64,000 nt of DNA, taken from the NCBI GenBank assembly GCA_964019165.1, contig OZ025281.1, positions 1,626,001 to 1,690,000 of the forward strand, written 5' to 3'. The translations under genes and the position numbers were made by a program. Origin of the DNA: Mastigias papua (taxonomy: Eukaryota; Cnidaria; Scyphozoa; Rhizostomeae; Mastigiidae). This document shows positions 37,015 to 62,887 of the stretch, piece after piece. Each line of letters begins with the position of its first letter. Within the stretch, counting starts at the first letter, position 1. The notes beneath the pieces are model-generated. The model had not been told where the DNA came from, did not search any database, and saw only the letters and a list, made by a program, of their open reading frames with translations.

Positions 37015-39725
37015 GAATGTCTTTGAAGCTGAAAACGTTTCAAGAACGTAGCCTATCAAAAAGAAAATATCATTTTTCTGTTATTATATTCGATTGATAA
37101 TGTAACATTTATGTATCTAGATGTTTATCATACTACTTAACAACTGATCATGGGTTTGGAACAATCGGAAACATGTTCTGCATACTCAAAAGTATTGTCC
37201 TGTTTTTCGCCTGATAAATATCACTATGTGAGTGGATGCATTCACATGCAAATTGGAGATACAGATATTGTTCATTAAGCATTTATGCATGAACTTTATA
37301 GTAACAATGATAATGATAATAATAATTTGATAGGTTGACTTGGTCAGACATAAACTCCTGTTGTCAACCAATGCCTGCAAACTAACTGATCACAACCTGT
37401 ATGTTTAACCTTTCATTAAAATCAGAGTAATGCCTGACAGTTTAAACTTTAGTATTGTAAGCTATTAATATTTAAAATGTGTCCAGTTTTTTATCCATAC
37501 CCACCTACAAGATTATTGCGTCTTAGAGAGTTTAAATTTTTTTCGAGGCTGAATTGAATCAGAGGGCTTTTAAGATATGTTGAGATATGAGACCAAAAAC
37601 AACCGTTGGTACTCGAAAGGAAAGCCGAATTTTTTTATTCTGTGGATTGTATTTGAGTTTACGTAATCCAATCAACCTCAAAATCAATGTAGCTTAATTC
37701 CTTTGAAATTCCTAATCTCGACAAAGCGGTAACCTGTTGCGGGAGAGATGATATCCATCGATTCTCTGAATGCCAGGGAAAGTCTACTTTCAGAACTGAT
37801 CGCATATTGCCCCGTTTGGAAAATTTTGCTATTGGGACAGACACCCATGTTTGTATCAATTACAGTAACATTTGATTAATTCATTATTAGGTTTAATAAT
37901 GGTAAATGAAGTAAACTGATATAGATTATGATATTCTTAGTATCAAACTAAACGCAGCTATGTGTTGTTGATTTCCAAAGTTTTGCGAACCAAGTGTGTG
38001 ATTACGCTACAATCTAGATCTGTAGTTCAAACAGCTCTTATGTGTGAGAGGCCGCATTAAGCATCAAAAAGACAGCTCGTGTAGGACGAAGCAGCCTAGG
38101 ACTGTTTTCTCCGGCCATTATATACACATATATTTGAAGCAAGAACTTCAAGTAGCTTGTTGACGGTTTGAAGCTATTGCTCCTCCAGCATTCGAAGAAC
38201 TTGGCATCATGCTTTATCGCAACATGGCATTGATGGATGGCCTATAATTCACTTGCAAAAGATGTCAACGATAGCCACCTGCCTGGAATTTCTTGAATCT
38301 TGAGATATATGACCTAAAGAATTTTGCATAAGTTAGCAGAACTATGCAAAAAACCTAATTATGACAGGAGAAGCTGAATGGACTATATACTCGACGTATC
38401 TTCATTAGTAAACGATGCAAAAGTAATAGTAATCAACCATAGACAGTTTGTTCTGCACGCAATCTGAAAACAAAATTCTTCTTTGCGCTGTTTCCCAAAT
38501 TTTTCCTCCACCAAAATCCTGTAATTCTATTGTTATCGAGGTAATGCATGAAAAAATACTGGAAAAATATTGCAACATGTAGTATGAAATAAATAAAGTA
38601 GAACCTGAAGAGCTCACATCATTTGAAATGAAAGATTTGCTTATAGTACCGTTTATCTGTGGAGTTTGCCAGCTTGAAGCGTAGCGCTGTGTTGATAAAT
38701 TTACACCATTCAACTATTCTCTGCACGAAAACGATTGCGTTTGTGTGTTCAAAGTGTTTTAAAGAGTATTATCACATAAAGGATACCAAGACCGCATTGT
38801 TGTGGTGTTTTTGATTCATACTCATGTCCATCTTACTGTTGTTAGGAGTGATGTTGCTGTACAATAGAGAATAGAAGCTCCGTGTACTTGCGCGGGAACA
38901 ACGCGGCCTTGTATGCTATTGCCCGTGCAAACATTTCATGTACAATCAACCAGGAAACTCTATGAATTGACTACAGCAATGCTGTACAAGTTTGTTTTAA
39001 AGGTCAGAAGATCGTGGAAAGTCCTGGTAAAGTGCTTTGTAACAAGTATGCGGGGGGAGTGAGAGAACTCCGCGCTGTGTGATAAGAGACACCTCTTCAT
39101 TTGAACGTGAAACTTTTACGTGATGAAGAAGTCAAGTGCTAATTGCAAAAATGTTCGATGTTAGCGTATCCCTAAGCCTCAACAATTCTCTTGAAAATAC
39201 ATCTTTACTTTTGTGGAAAACTTTACTTCTCCTTTCTTTGTGTCTTTACTTGGTTCAGTGTTTGCAAGTTTCTTCAGCAGCTTTCTGGCATCAATACCAC
39301 ATCAACAAGCAGTAGGTTTCAAAGAGAAATCCCACGAAACTTACAGAAATGAAAAATTAGATAACAGAATAGCAAGCATGCTTACCTGAAGATGCTCAAA
39401 GGCCACCAGAAAATCACCTATGCATATTCAAACGCAAAAAATACCGCCAAAGCAGTAGTTGTGCATTGCCGGACTCTTAAATTCCTTCAAAAATGCACTG
39501 CAAAGCTTCAACATCTACTGCTGTGTCCATGAAGTCATGTTTTTGTGCGTCCAACACAGCGACTTTTGTGGGTATAATATCAAAGTTCTATCCCACATTC
39601 AAAAGAAAGCATTCTTTGAAGAGATTGTACGCTGTGGGATGACTGTACTTTGGTATTCGTAATTGATATTCAAACTCATATTAATCCGCAAACCGTTTAG
39701 TTATAGCAATTTCTAAACAGCTCTT

Positions 39726-39808
39726 GGACCGCGCATCGACTCCGGCGCGCATCGACTCCGGCGCGCATCGACTCCGGCGCGCATCCACTCCGACGCGCAT
39801 CCACTCCG
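39726..39808. repeat. GC-rich 16-nt minisatellite
   Basis: About five units of CGCGCATCGACTCCGG; the last two carry CATCCACTCCGA. Strikingly GC-rich and CpG-rich against an AT-rich background. A short frame through it is repeat-derived. Confidence 0.93.
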
Positions 39809-40821
39809 AGTCTATGCTTTTATTAGGGTTCACAGGACATTTTTCAAATAAATTCCCTGACTTTTCCAGGTTTTACACCAAGTTTTTAAACATTCTCAGA
39901 TTTTTATCGCATATCTCCCAGCATTTTTCAACGGACCAAGGAAATGATTTGGTATATGTACGAACAATTCGAGTGTGAAAAAGTCCCTGATCAGAAAACA
40001 TTCCCCGATTTTTTCAGGTTGCCACTGACCTCTTCTTTGATTTTTCTAAGTCATTCAGACTCCTGAGAACCCTGTTTTGTCGACCTGTTCTTTTTCATCT
40101 GACGTTGAGAATGCATCACTGGGGGGGGGGGGGGGGGATTGTGCTCTGCAAGTTCCAAGCGTCAAAGAGTGGAATCAATTAAATACACCGATGAAGTGGA
40201 ACAATCAAAATGACAAACTAATTAACATTTAAAATCAAACAATTCCTTTTTTATGCTGTACAATTGGCATAGTACTTACATATTGCAAAATTTTGAAATC
40301 AACACTTTTAACTAAGTTCACTTAAGTCCAGAACGGGCTTGTAAAGAATCACTCTCAGGTGATGAACCAAGCATGATTTAGAACCTCAAAAAGCTCTTTG
40401 GGCAAACTGAAGAAGTCATGCCTGGCACATCCAATTGATTCAGAGCAGAGACGTAGGAAAAAGTTGGATGGTGGAGGAGCACGGGAGCTGAAGGGTACCT
40501 ACGTCACGCCCAGCATCAAATAGCCGCGGACTCCTTGCATCACCCTAGGACAATAAACTTCCGTTACTTACCTACCTATTTACTAACTTACATACAAACA
40601 TACTTACTTACTAATCCAACCAGGCATCATATGTACGTTGTCTAATCAACTTTTGCAAATCAAAGGCATATCTCTACCACTAGGCATAAAAACAATCACA
40701 AGGTATCAAAGCAAACTGAATACATTGATAAACACCTTGGCGTCATCAATTCAAAACTGATAAACTGGTAGAACAACACACGCTCGTATGGAATATTATT
40801 CGGCAAAGGAAAGCAAACTAT

Positions 40822-40890
40822 TGCACACATACATTCGTGCATGCACGCACGCACACGCACACACGCACGCACACGCACAAGCACAATCAC
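40822..40890. repeat. (GCAC)n-type simple repeat
   Basis: Interrupted CACGCA/CACACG units with TGCATGCACGCACGCACACG at the core. Confidence 0.9.
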
Positions 40891-41384
40891 GCACACACAT
40901 GAAAGCACTCCCTCATTCAAACTGAATCACACACTACACACATTTGCACAGACTGTCTTTCTCCCTGATTGAATCTGTTTTTAACTTTACATATCCAGGC
41001 GTATACTAGGGAAATATGACATCGTATGATATACAACACTTACAATGTAGCACTCTTGACAAAAGTGCTGCAAAATCTGCATCATACCTGCTAATAGTAT
41101 ACCCAGGTGAATTCATACGGCTACATACTATATCCATAAATGTTAAAATTGAATGTCATCTATGACAAGGTGTATTATGGTAAAACAGAACTATTTTAAA
41201 CAAACTGCAATTTGTGGCGAACTGTTCGCTTCGCTTCAGATGTCACGTGCCTTTGGCCAATGTTTTGCATCTCGAATACAATCAACTTTTTACAACAAAC
41301 ACTTTCTAATGAACTCTTTCACGTCAACCATTTCCTAGAAAAGGATGAGAGATCGCTTAAAAAAGTTCATTTACTTATTCAACT

Positions 41385-41445
41385 ATCGTTATCTCATTTG
41401 ATTTCAAGGAGAAGATGACCCCTCCACAACGCAGATTTTCAAGTG
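41385..41445 (-). mobile_element. LINE 3' tail remnant
   Basis: The minus strand reads GGGCCACTTGAAAATCTGCG, then GGGGTCATCTTCTCC and an AAATCAAATGA end. It matches 42690-42780 and the familiar 3' UTR of CR1/L2-like LINEs (GGGCC..TTGAAAATCAGC, ending in short tandem units). No coding part is left. Confidence 0.45.
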
Positions 41446-41734
41446 GCCCTTTGTCAATAATTCCTACGCACAGTTTACCACTAGCTATTCATAACATAGG
41501 CTAGCCGTTTCTTATTTGATAAGAAAGGTTTTTGGTACAGTATTGAAACCTTCGTTTTTCATGAATTCATTACCACAACTTTCTTAAAACCTTCCCAGCA
41601 TAAGTGTTTTTTGAGGTTTTGTAACACTACAGTGTTTGACAGACAAGTACTAAACGAACACAACACTGGGATTCGTAGAGTAATATAGGGAATACAAACA
41701 AATCAAATCAAAAAGAAAATGGGCTTGTTTGAAA

Positions 41735-41870
41735 ATTGGGATTTCAAATGCACAATCACTTATCAACTTTCTTGGATCTCAAAAATCCCGTATTGAAATT
41801 TCATACCTTTTTAAGCAGTTGAACATTACTAAACACAAAACCGGATTCCCATAAAAACTTGCATACGTCC
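41735..41870 (+). repeat. Dispersed repeat family copy
   Basis: Matches 10985-11145 through TTGGGATTTCAAATG, TATCAACTTTCTTGG, ATCTCAAAAATCCC, TTTTTAAGCAGTTGAA and a CCCATAAAAACTTGCAT end. Confidence 0.5.
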
Positions 41871-42689
41871 TATCATGAAATGACAAGAGCTCAAACACTT
41901 GCAATTTCCACGGGGCAACTACTTAAAGACCCCATAAATGCTATCTGGGAAATAGATAAATATTTCCTTCTACAAGATACTATAACGGATCTTTGTGAAA
42001 TAACAAGGGGTCGTTTCATATGTATGAGTATGAATGTCTCTTTGGATAATTTCCAATCCTACCGTGGGATTTCATCTTGTATTGTCTTCATAGAACACCT
42101 GACAGCGTCTTTTATCCGTATTTCCATTTACGTCACACCAGGAAATCGTACACAGAACATAACTTTTATCCTTAAAGATTTCCTTCAGACCTTAACAAAA
42201 CGCATTGCTAATATAAGGATAGCAGATAACACATGAATTCATCTCCTGGGGCTTCTGTGAAAAAGACCCAATTTATGCGTATAGTGTTGTCTTCTCTTTA
42301 AACCATGAAATTAATTCAAAATGTGGAGGAGACTTTGAGAGCATATTATTGCAGGGATAGAAAAAGGAGCTTCATTTGTTTCAGACACATTTATCTAGGC
42401 AAAGAGGGAAGTACAGGCTATTTGACAAGTTCTACTGCAGTCCTTGTATCCTCATTGGCCGATGATATGGAGCCATGATCATAAGCAACATTTTCACATA
42501 AAGATCTTATCAGTCATACCTGCGTTACTTAACGCTAGAGATAATATTTTTAAAACTATTCGAAGTTAAATATGAAAGACGAATGAAATACAATTTTGAA
42601 GGCTATCTATCATTTTTAATGATATCGTTCATTTACACACCTTATACTCCTTCGACCAGAATTCAACACTACAAAAAAACCAGTTTTTA

Positions 42690-42780
42690 CGTAGCATTTC
42701 ATTTCATTTTACATATGAAAAGAGGGTTGCCCGCAGCTTAGCTGATTTTCAAGAGGCCCTCCGCATCCTTGTATCATACA
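42690..42780 (-). mobile_element. LINE 3' tail remnant
   Basis: The minus strand reads GGGCCTCTTGAAAATCAGCT, then GCTGCGGGCAACCCTCTTTT and a tandem AAATGAAATGAAATG end. It is the 3' UTR type of CR1/L2-like LINEs, 5'-truncated to below 100 nt. The opposite-strand poly-T-rich sequence that follows may belong to another element. Confidence 0.5.
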
Positions 42781-43284
42781 AAGGCATTGTTTCTAGTGTT
42801 CGGCTCTACCATTTAGTTTTACTTTTTCTTCCTAGGTTTTGTTTTTAGAGTTTCTTCCTGGCTTTTGTTTTTAACTTTTGTTTCTAGCCTTTGTTTCCAG
42901 TTTCTGCATTTATTTGTTACATGCTGGAGGAGGTTAAACAAACAAAGCTACCAACCTCGGCACAGGACCCATGGTTTAGGCCGTTATAAGTCTTGAAAAC
43001 AACTTGGCTATTCATTGTTTTACAGCAATCTCTTGTTTGCTTGCCAAATGCATAGTTAACAACTGGGTCGCTATTGCCTACAGGGGAGAGAGAGATGATA
43101 ACGATGATGTAATGGGATATGACACATCATGTGATATAATATGACTGATATGATTGGAAGATATGATTGAGGACGACAATATCGATTTCATGTGATTACA
43201 ACTGTGCAAAGTGATGGTGCAGATGATAAATAATATACACCTTTTTTGTATAGAAATTCAGGTAGCCTATATAAGAAACGTGAA

Positions 43285-43600
43285 ACTCAAATCGGGAAAA
43301 AATTCAAACATATTTAAGAAAAAAAGCGAGGCTGAACTTCAAAAGCAAATTTGAAAAGGCTGTTTTTACGGGGAGCTTTGTATTAAACTGGGAAAAAATC
43401 ATTTAAGACAATTTACTTTGCACAGCACTGTAACAACAAAAATGAAGTTTATGAATTCATTTGAAACATTGAAATGCCGATTCGTCTTGAAGAAAATTGT
43501 AAGATACATTTAAGAAACACTTAAGACACATTGAAGACTGGGTTTGAAAAAATATTGAGACACATCCAGGCTGAAGGCAGGAAGGTTGTTATTATATGGA
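43285..43600 (-). repeat. Long inverted copy of the dispersed repeat family
   Basis: The reverse complement aligns with 13640-13995 over most of its length. It lies 30 kb away in opposite orientation. Non-coding. Confidence 0.6.
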
Positions 43601-44383
43601 ACATTAAAGTGTAATAAAGACACTCTGATAAACTGATATAAATTCGACGACAACAATCCCAGTACAACAAAATCAGTATCAACTTTTGGATCTATTATGA
43701 GATCCATTGTCAACATATAGTGTGCGTGTACTTCATTCATAGTTTAACATGAATTATACTGGCTAACATGACCCTGTTCATGATCATCCTTGCTCTTCGA
43801 TTTATTATCAGGCTAATTCCTACCTGATGTTTCGTTTACCACATCTTCTGCTATACAGATAAAACACGATGGACTTGCAAAATGTTCCTAAATTTTTGCT
43901 TTATTAATTACTCACATACCACACTTGTTCTTTATCTTTTTAACTATATGTTAATTCAAGTTAGCCAATCAAAAACGTAGTTTTATACTTGTGAGAATAG
44001 TATTTGTGGTTCAATTAAACGAAATATAACGCTTCTTCTTCTGGATGGACATCTTCAATTGTTCAATATATATGCTTAAATTGTTTCTTCCTGGACATCT
44101 AGCATGTCCTTTTATCCCAATATTTGTTAACCATGGGACATCTGATGCGAGATGACCTTTTCTTATTTTGATGTAAATATGCTAAATAGTAAGCACCATA
44201 TGCAGTTGGGATCAGATGACTCAGAGTCCTTTCCGGCTGTATGTGGTGCAAACAAAGTATGTTATTGTATTTTATTTTAATATTTGAAGTGATATAACAA
44301 AAAAATATATAACGCTTTACATTTGATGACGTGAGATAATTATTTTGAGAATAGAAACGTCTTGAGGAATACTAGAATCTTAC

Positions 44384-48881
<4,498 letters not shown>

Positions 48882-49848
48882 CTGAAATGAAATCTCTAAA
48901 GGCCAGATGCTAGTCAGGCGGTCAATTCGTCGGAAATCAAAAATCAATAATTCAGCTACATTGACTAGACGAAAAAGGCCTCTGCGCAGCGAAGTAATTG
49001 AAGCCTCACTTTGGAATTAAGTGCCGTCTGAGTACGAAGCAAATTTATTCCCGCCATTTGTGATAGGCCTTACCCGGCCTAGCTTTGGCAGATGTTGTTG
49101 AAGGAAAATAAGCAAAGCCAGCATTCTGTAAGCTTCTTGATTAATAGCTTAAAAGCTATGTGTGATGCAGAAATTTTGCTTGTAATTTGTAATTATGCGG
49201 AAGGAAGAATGTTGCAATTGCGCGATCGATGTTTGTGGATGAAACTGGTCAGTGGACAGTACTTAACTAACTACTGGACCAGACAATTTAGTTTGGACTT
49301 TTGACAGCAGATTACTGTGAACGAATTTGGGTGATTTTACTATCATATGCTAATTAGTACTGAAGTGTATTTAAATTGCAAAAGCATCGAACTTTATACC
49401 GTTAGTGCAGACTTAACTCTGTTATCAAAGTCCTTACACGAAATTTGTGGAGCTAAAGGGTAAGCTGGCCGCTTCCAATCGGATCTCATGCGTGTAAGAG
49501 ATAGTTGCCAGCCGTATACACATGCTGTTACTGTACTAGTAGCGAACTACACATGTTTGCATGCATATACAGTGACTGTACTTAGCATATCATCTCTGTA
49601 TACAGATGTCTTTCAAAAGCAACAATGCAATTTGTGCAGTTGCCATATTCCTCGGTATAGGCTTTGTGAAGTAAATACATAGGAAGTAGCTAAAAATGTA
49701 TCTATCATCTTTGCAGCTAAATGGTGGGATACACATTGACTATAGAATGTGACTCAGTCAGCATAAAACTGACTACAGAATTACTGGAAATTTGGCATGA
49801 AGAATAAGCTATGATTGCAATGGTAGTAATTTGACAAGCCAATCTGGT
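48882..49848. promoter_or_regulatory. Intergenic stretch between divergent LYPLA-type and ESCO genes
   Basis: The two start codons face away from each other across 967 nt, so both promoters or 5' UTR exons should lie here, possibly as one bidirectional promoter. A less AT-rich core lies near 48960-49090. No TATA box or initiator could be assigned. A CAG directly before the LYPLA-type ATG could be an acceptor for a 5' UTR intron. Confidence 0.45.
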
Positions 49849-60166
<10,318 letters not shown>

Positions 60167-60209
60167 TAGATTGTTACCGGTAATGATTATCAACCAATCA
60201 CCTATATCC

Positions 60210-60218
<9 letters not shown>

Positions 60219-60287
<69 letters not shown>

Positions 60288-60324
60288 GCTCAGAAAATAG
60301 TGTATATATATATATATATAAAAT

Positions 60325-60377
<53 letters not shown>
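60219..60377. repeat. Interrupted (TA)n microsatellite
   Basis: TA runs at 60219-60285, 60302-60320 and 60329-60377. They are separated by AATGCTCAGAAAATAGTG and AAAATAACA. The first spacer repeats a word of the SINE-like remnant to the right. Confidence 0.95.
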
Positions 60378-60382
<5 letters not shown>

Positions 60383-60531
60383 CAGTAGCTAGCGAGTAAC
60401 CAGGATTTCTCCTTTTTCGGTGCAAACAGAAAGGTTGATGTAATGCTCAGAAAAACCAGGAGAAAATTAAAATTTGCCACCACCTGGGATCGAACCAGGG
60501 TTTCTCGCATTCCGGGCAAGCGTCGTAACCT
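60378..60531 (-). mobile_element. tRNA-derived SINE-like remnant
   Basis: The minus strand (60531 downward) reads GGTTACGACGCTTGCCCGGA, then ATGCGAGAAACCC and GGTTCGATCCC (60496-60486), a good RNA polymerase III B box, followed by AGGTGGTGGCA. This is the 3' two thirds of a tRNA. The 5' part with the A box is replaced by (TA)n. The tRNA-unrelated part continues to about 60378. It is not an intact tRNA gene. The family is unknown. Confidence 0.55.
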
Positions 60532-62399
60532 CATATATATATATATGAGCACAGATGTATACATAAATGAGCAATAAATGAATAAATAAATATATATATT
60601 CATCTTATATATTTATTTATTTATATGTTGTATATTTGTGTATGGCAACTTTGTTGTAGAGTTTTCATAGTTGAGCTTTAATAGAGACATCCGTTGGAAA
60701 CCGCAGCTTCAATATAAATTTTAAGGATGATGACCACGACGAGGAACATTATAAAATTAGATCGATAACAAAAACACTCAGCATTTCTTCTGATTTCTTA
60801 ATAACAATTCCAGCTTCATATTGTGACACTACCATTACTACGACACTACACTACTGAGCTTTAATAGTTCTATAAGTTACGTTGCCATGAGCTTTGGAAT
60901 CATTTCGCCATATTTTAACTTATCACATACATTTACGTGTCTTAACTTGGTCTCCCTTCGTGTAGTAATATTTTTTATCGTTCCCCAAATTATTTGATAA
61001 AGTCCTGGTATGCAACTTCTTCCTTGACTTTATGGTTTTTATTTTTTGTTGTTCATTGCCCATCGACCTTTAGTGGATCCACGGTGATTATGAAAGTCAT
61101 GTTTCATTTTTTGTTGAAGCTGAGTAGTTCTACTTTTTGGGATTCCTTTTAATCGTTTTTTATAGATGCTCAGATCTTATTTATATTTTGTTCGGTTTTA
61201 CGTTTAAGTTATTGTCTGTAAAAGAGCTTGCATGCAAGATACCATATGTTTATCTTGACGGTCTAGAGACGTTTAACTAACTCAGCGAAATGGTACCTTG
61301 CATGCGTTATTTGTTAATGTAGCTATTTTGCATAGAAGAATGTTAGTAATTTTTATAATTTTCATGATATTCTTTGACCAAATGTTTTATGAAATCATCA
61401 ATCGTTGACAAATTCACAACCTTCTGTAGATGATTCATCTGTTTTGCTGCTGTGCAACGTCTAAGTTACTTTGTTGATTTCAGGTTTAAGTTTTAATACT
61501 ACACGTGACTCTGACGCTGAAATTGCACCCAAAAATTATATTGGTAGGACGAAGCCACGCTTGCTTTTATGCGAGTGAGCTGAATTGAAGGATTGTTGTT
61601 GAAGTACTAAGTTTGTGGTTAAGTTTGTTTATTCACCCTGGGAAAAGAGAGAAATGAGTTGAAGAAAAGCTAACTTTGCCATAAAAACTAATCTGTTCAA
61701 TAGGTCACTATTTGCAGCCTTCATTAGTTGAAGGTTTTCGTAAGCATGTTTTACAAATCTATTTCACTGTCAAAGCATTATCATGATGAAGTTATCAGTC
61801 CATGTGGGGGTGATTGTGTCAACTACCAGGGAATGATTCGGCTTGGTGTCTGAGTGACCAGTCTAAATTGGGTGGGATTATTTGTGTCCTTAAGCTGGGA
61901 GTGCTCCCAAATTTTGAAAATGTTAAAGAAGTGCTATCAAAATGTGAAAATTTGCCCTTTATCAAGAGAAAGTTCTATGAGTGAAACCATAGGTATCACA
62001 GTGTGCCCCTCTTAATCTGGTAAGCTTCATTAAACTTTGTATAATTATTTTGATTCGATTGAAAAAATGCTAGCTAACAAAATATATACATGATTGTATA
62101 CATATGTACAACGTTAACTAATCCAAATCGAATAGCATTAAAATAAATATTAAAACTTGTATATTCTATACATTCCGAAAGTAAAAAATAAAAAACAAAG
62201 AAAACAGTATATTGATATACAACACACAATAAACCACTTCACTAATGAATCAGTTAACCTCCTTTTCGAGATTATTCTCAGATTCAAGAAGAGGCACTGA
62301 GTGCGCCATGTTCCTTTTCAAATAATCAAGGCATGAGAAAATTGGCCTAAGAAAATCAGAAATTGGAATCTGCCTGCTTGCGTGTAATAGGGCTACAAA

Positions 62400-62402
62400 A
62401 TG
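62400..62402 (+). other. Candidate eIF3i start exon (ATG then donor)
   Basis: The next exon begins with Lys-Pro, the second and third residues of eIF3i, so the first coding exon should end exactly after ATG. Here CAAAATG is followed directly by GTAAAT. Phase and context fit, but the signal is short. Confidence 0.3.
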
Positions 62403-62887
62403 GTAAATCCAAGTCATCTTTCTTGTTAAGTAGTTTATGTAACATTTTATACGTTTTGTGAGTTTTAGTAGAGCTAGGAAGCAGCTTGTCTGCGCTCTCA
62501 TCGACACCGAAGTAAGAGCCGTGGTCAACATTTGCTCGGCTTCAATAAAATGAGTAAGCATGATTGCTGTACTCGTTGTCAGTAAGTGCTACTGAAATAG
62601 TATATAATTGAATGAATGCTCATACCAATACTGATAATTCAATTGAATGTAGATTATTCCAGCTAATCTCAACCATTGATTTAGGATTATTGTCGGAAAA
62701 ATTGGGGCCCATACCAATTCCCTCGTCTTTGCTTTGTCTACATGTTAGTCGTTAGATTAACTCCAAATTTTACAGCTAATATCAAGCAGACACACTCTAA
62801 CTAAAAGCGACAGAAGTATGCCTCTGCACAATTGCTGCATTCAATACTTGTTGGATGTACATAAAATTCAATCCTTGTTTCCGATAG

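Larger units (their letters stand above)
37015..43823. other. Region between receptor gene B and the thioesterase gene, no gene recognised
   Basis: Mostly AT-rich non-coding DNA with a GC-rich minisatellite (39726-39808), a GCAC repeat (40822-40890), a poly-G run (40121-40137), two LINE 3' tails and two dispersed-repeat copies. It should include the promoter of receptor gene B and the last exons and 3' UTR of the thioesterase gene, which I could not place. One possible tiny exon (39417-39386, minus) has good splice dinucleotides but no known product. Confidence 0.45.
60167..62887. other. Region between ESCO and the first sure eIF3i exon
   Basis: It holds the ESCO 3' UTR (AATAAA-like words near 60567-60590), TA microsatellites, a SINE-like remnant and then about 2.2 kb of AT-rich sequence. 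A short candidate start exon for eIF3i lies at 62400-62402. The 103-codon minus frame at 62250-62561 is not recognised and overlaps that candidate. Confidence 0.4.

Noticed and set aside
40135..40235. Third LINE RT tail (VPSVKEWNQL)
   Set aside because: The similarity to 'K.WN.L' tails is short, and the following sequence does not continue like an ORF2 end or LINE 3' UTR.
42418..42500. Minus-strand stretch reading like a terminal exon (AYDHGSISSANEDTRTAVEL then VK-stop) that could be the thioesterase C-terminus
   Set aside because: There is no convincing acceptor, an in-frame stop lies just upstream, and the match to the family His motif is loose.
49831..49848. ESCO start at the TTG at 49831
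   Set aside because: TTG is not a usual animal start codon; the first in-frame ATG is at 49849.
60480..60531. tRNA gene on the minus strand
   Set aside because: The T arm and B box are present, but the acceptor and D-arm half is missing and replaced by TA repeats, so it is called a SINE remnant.
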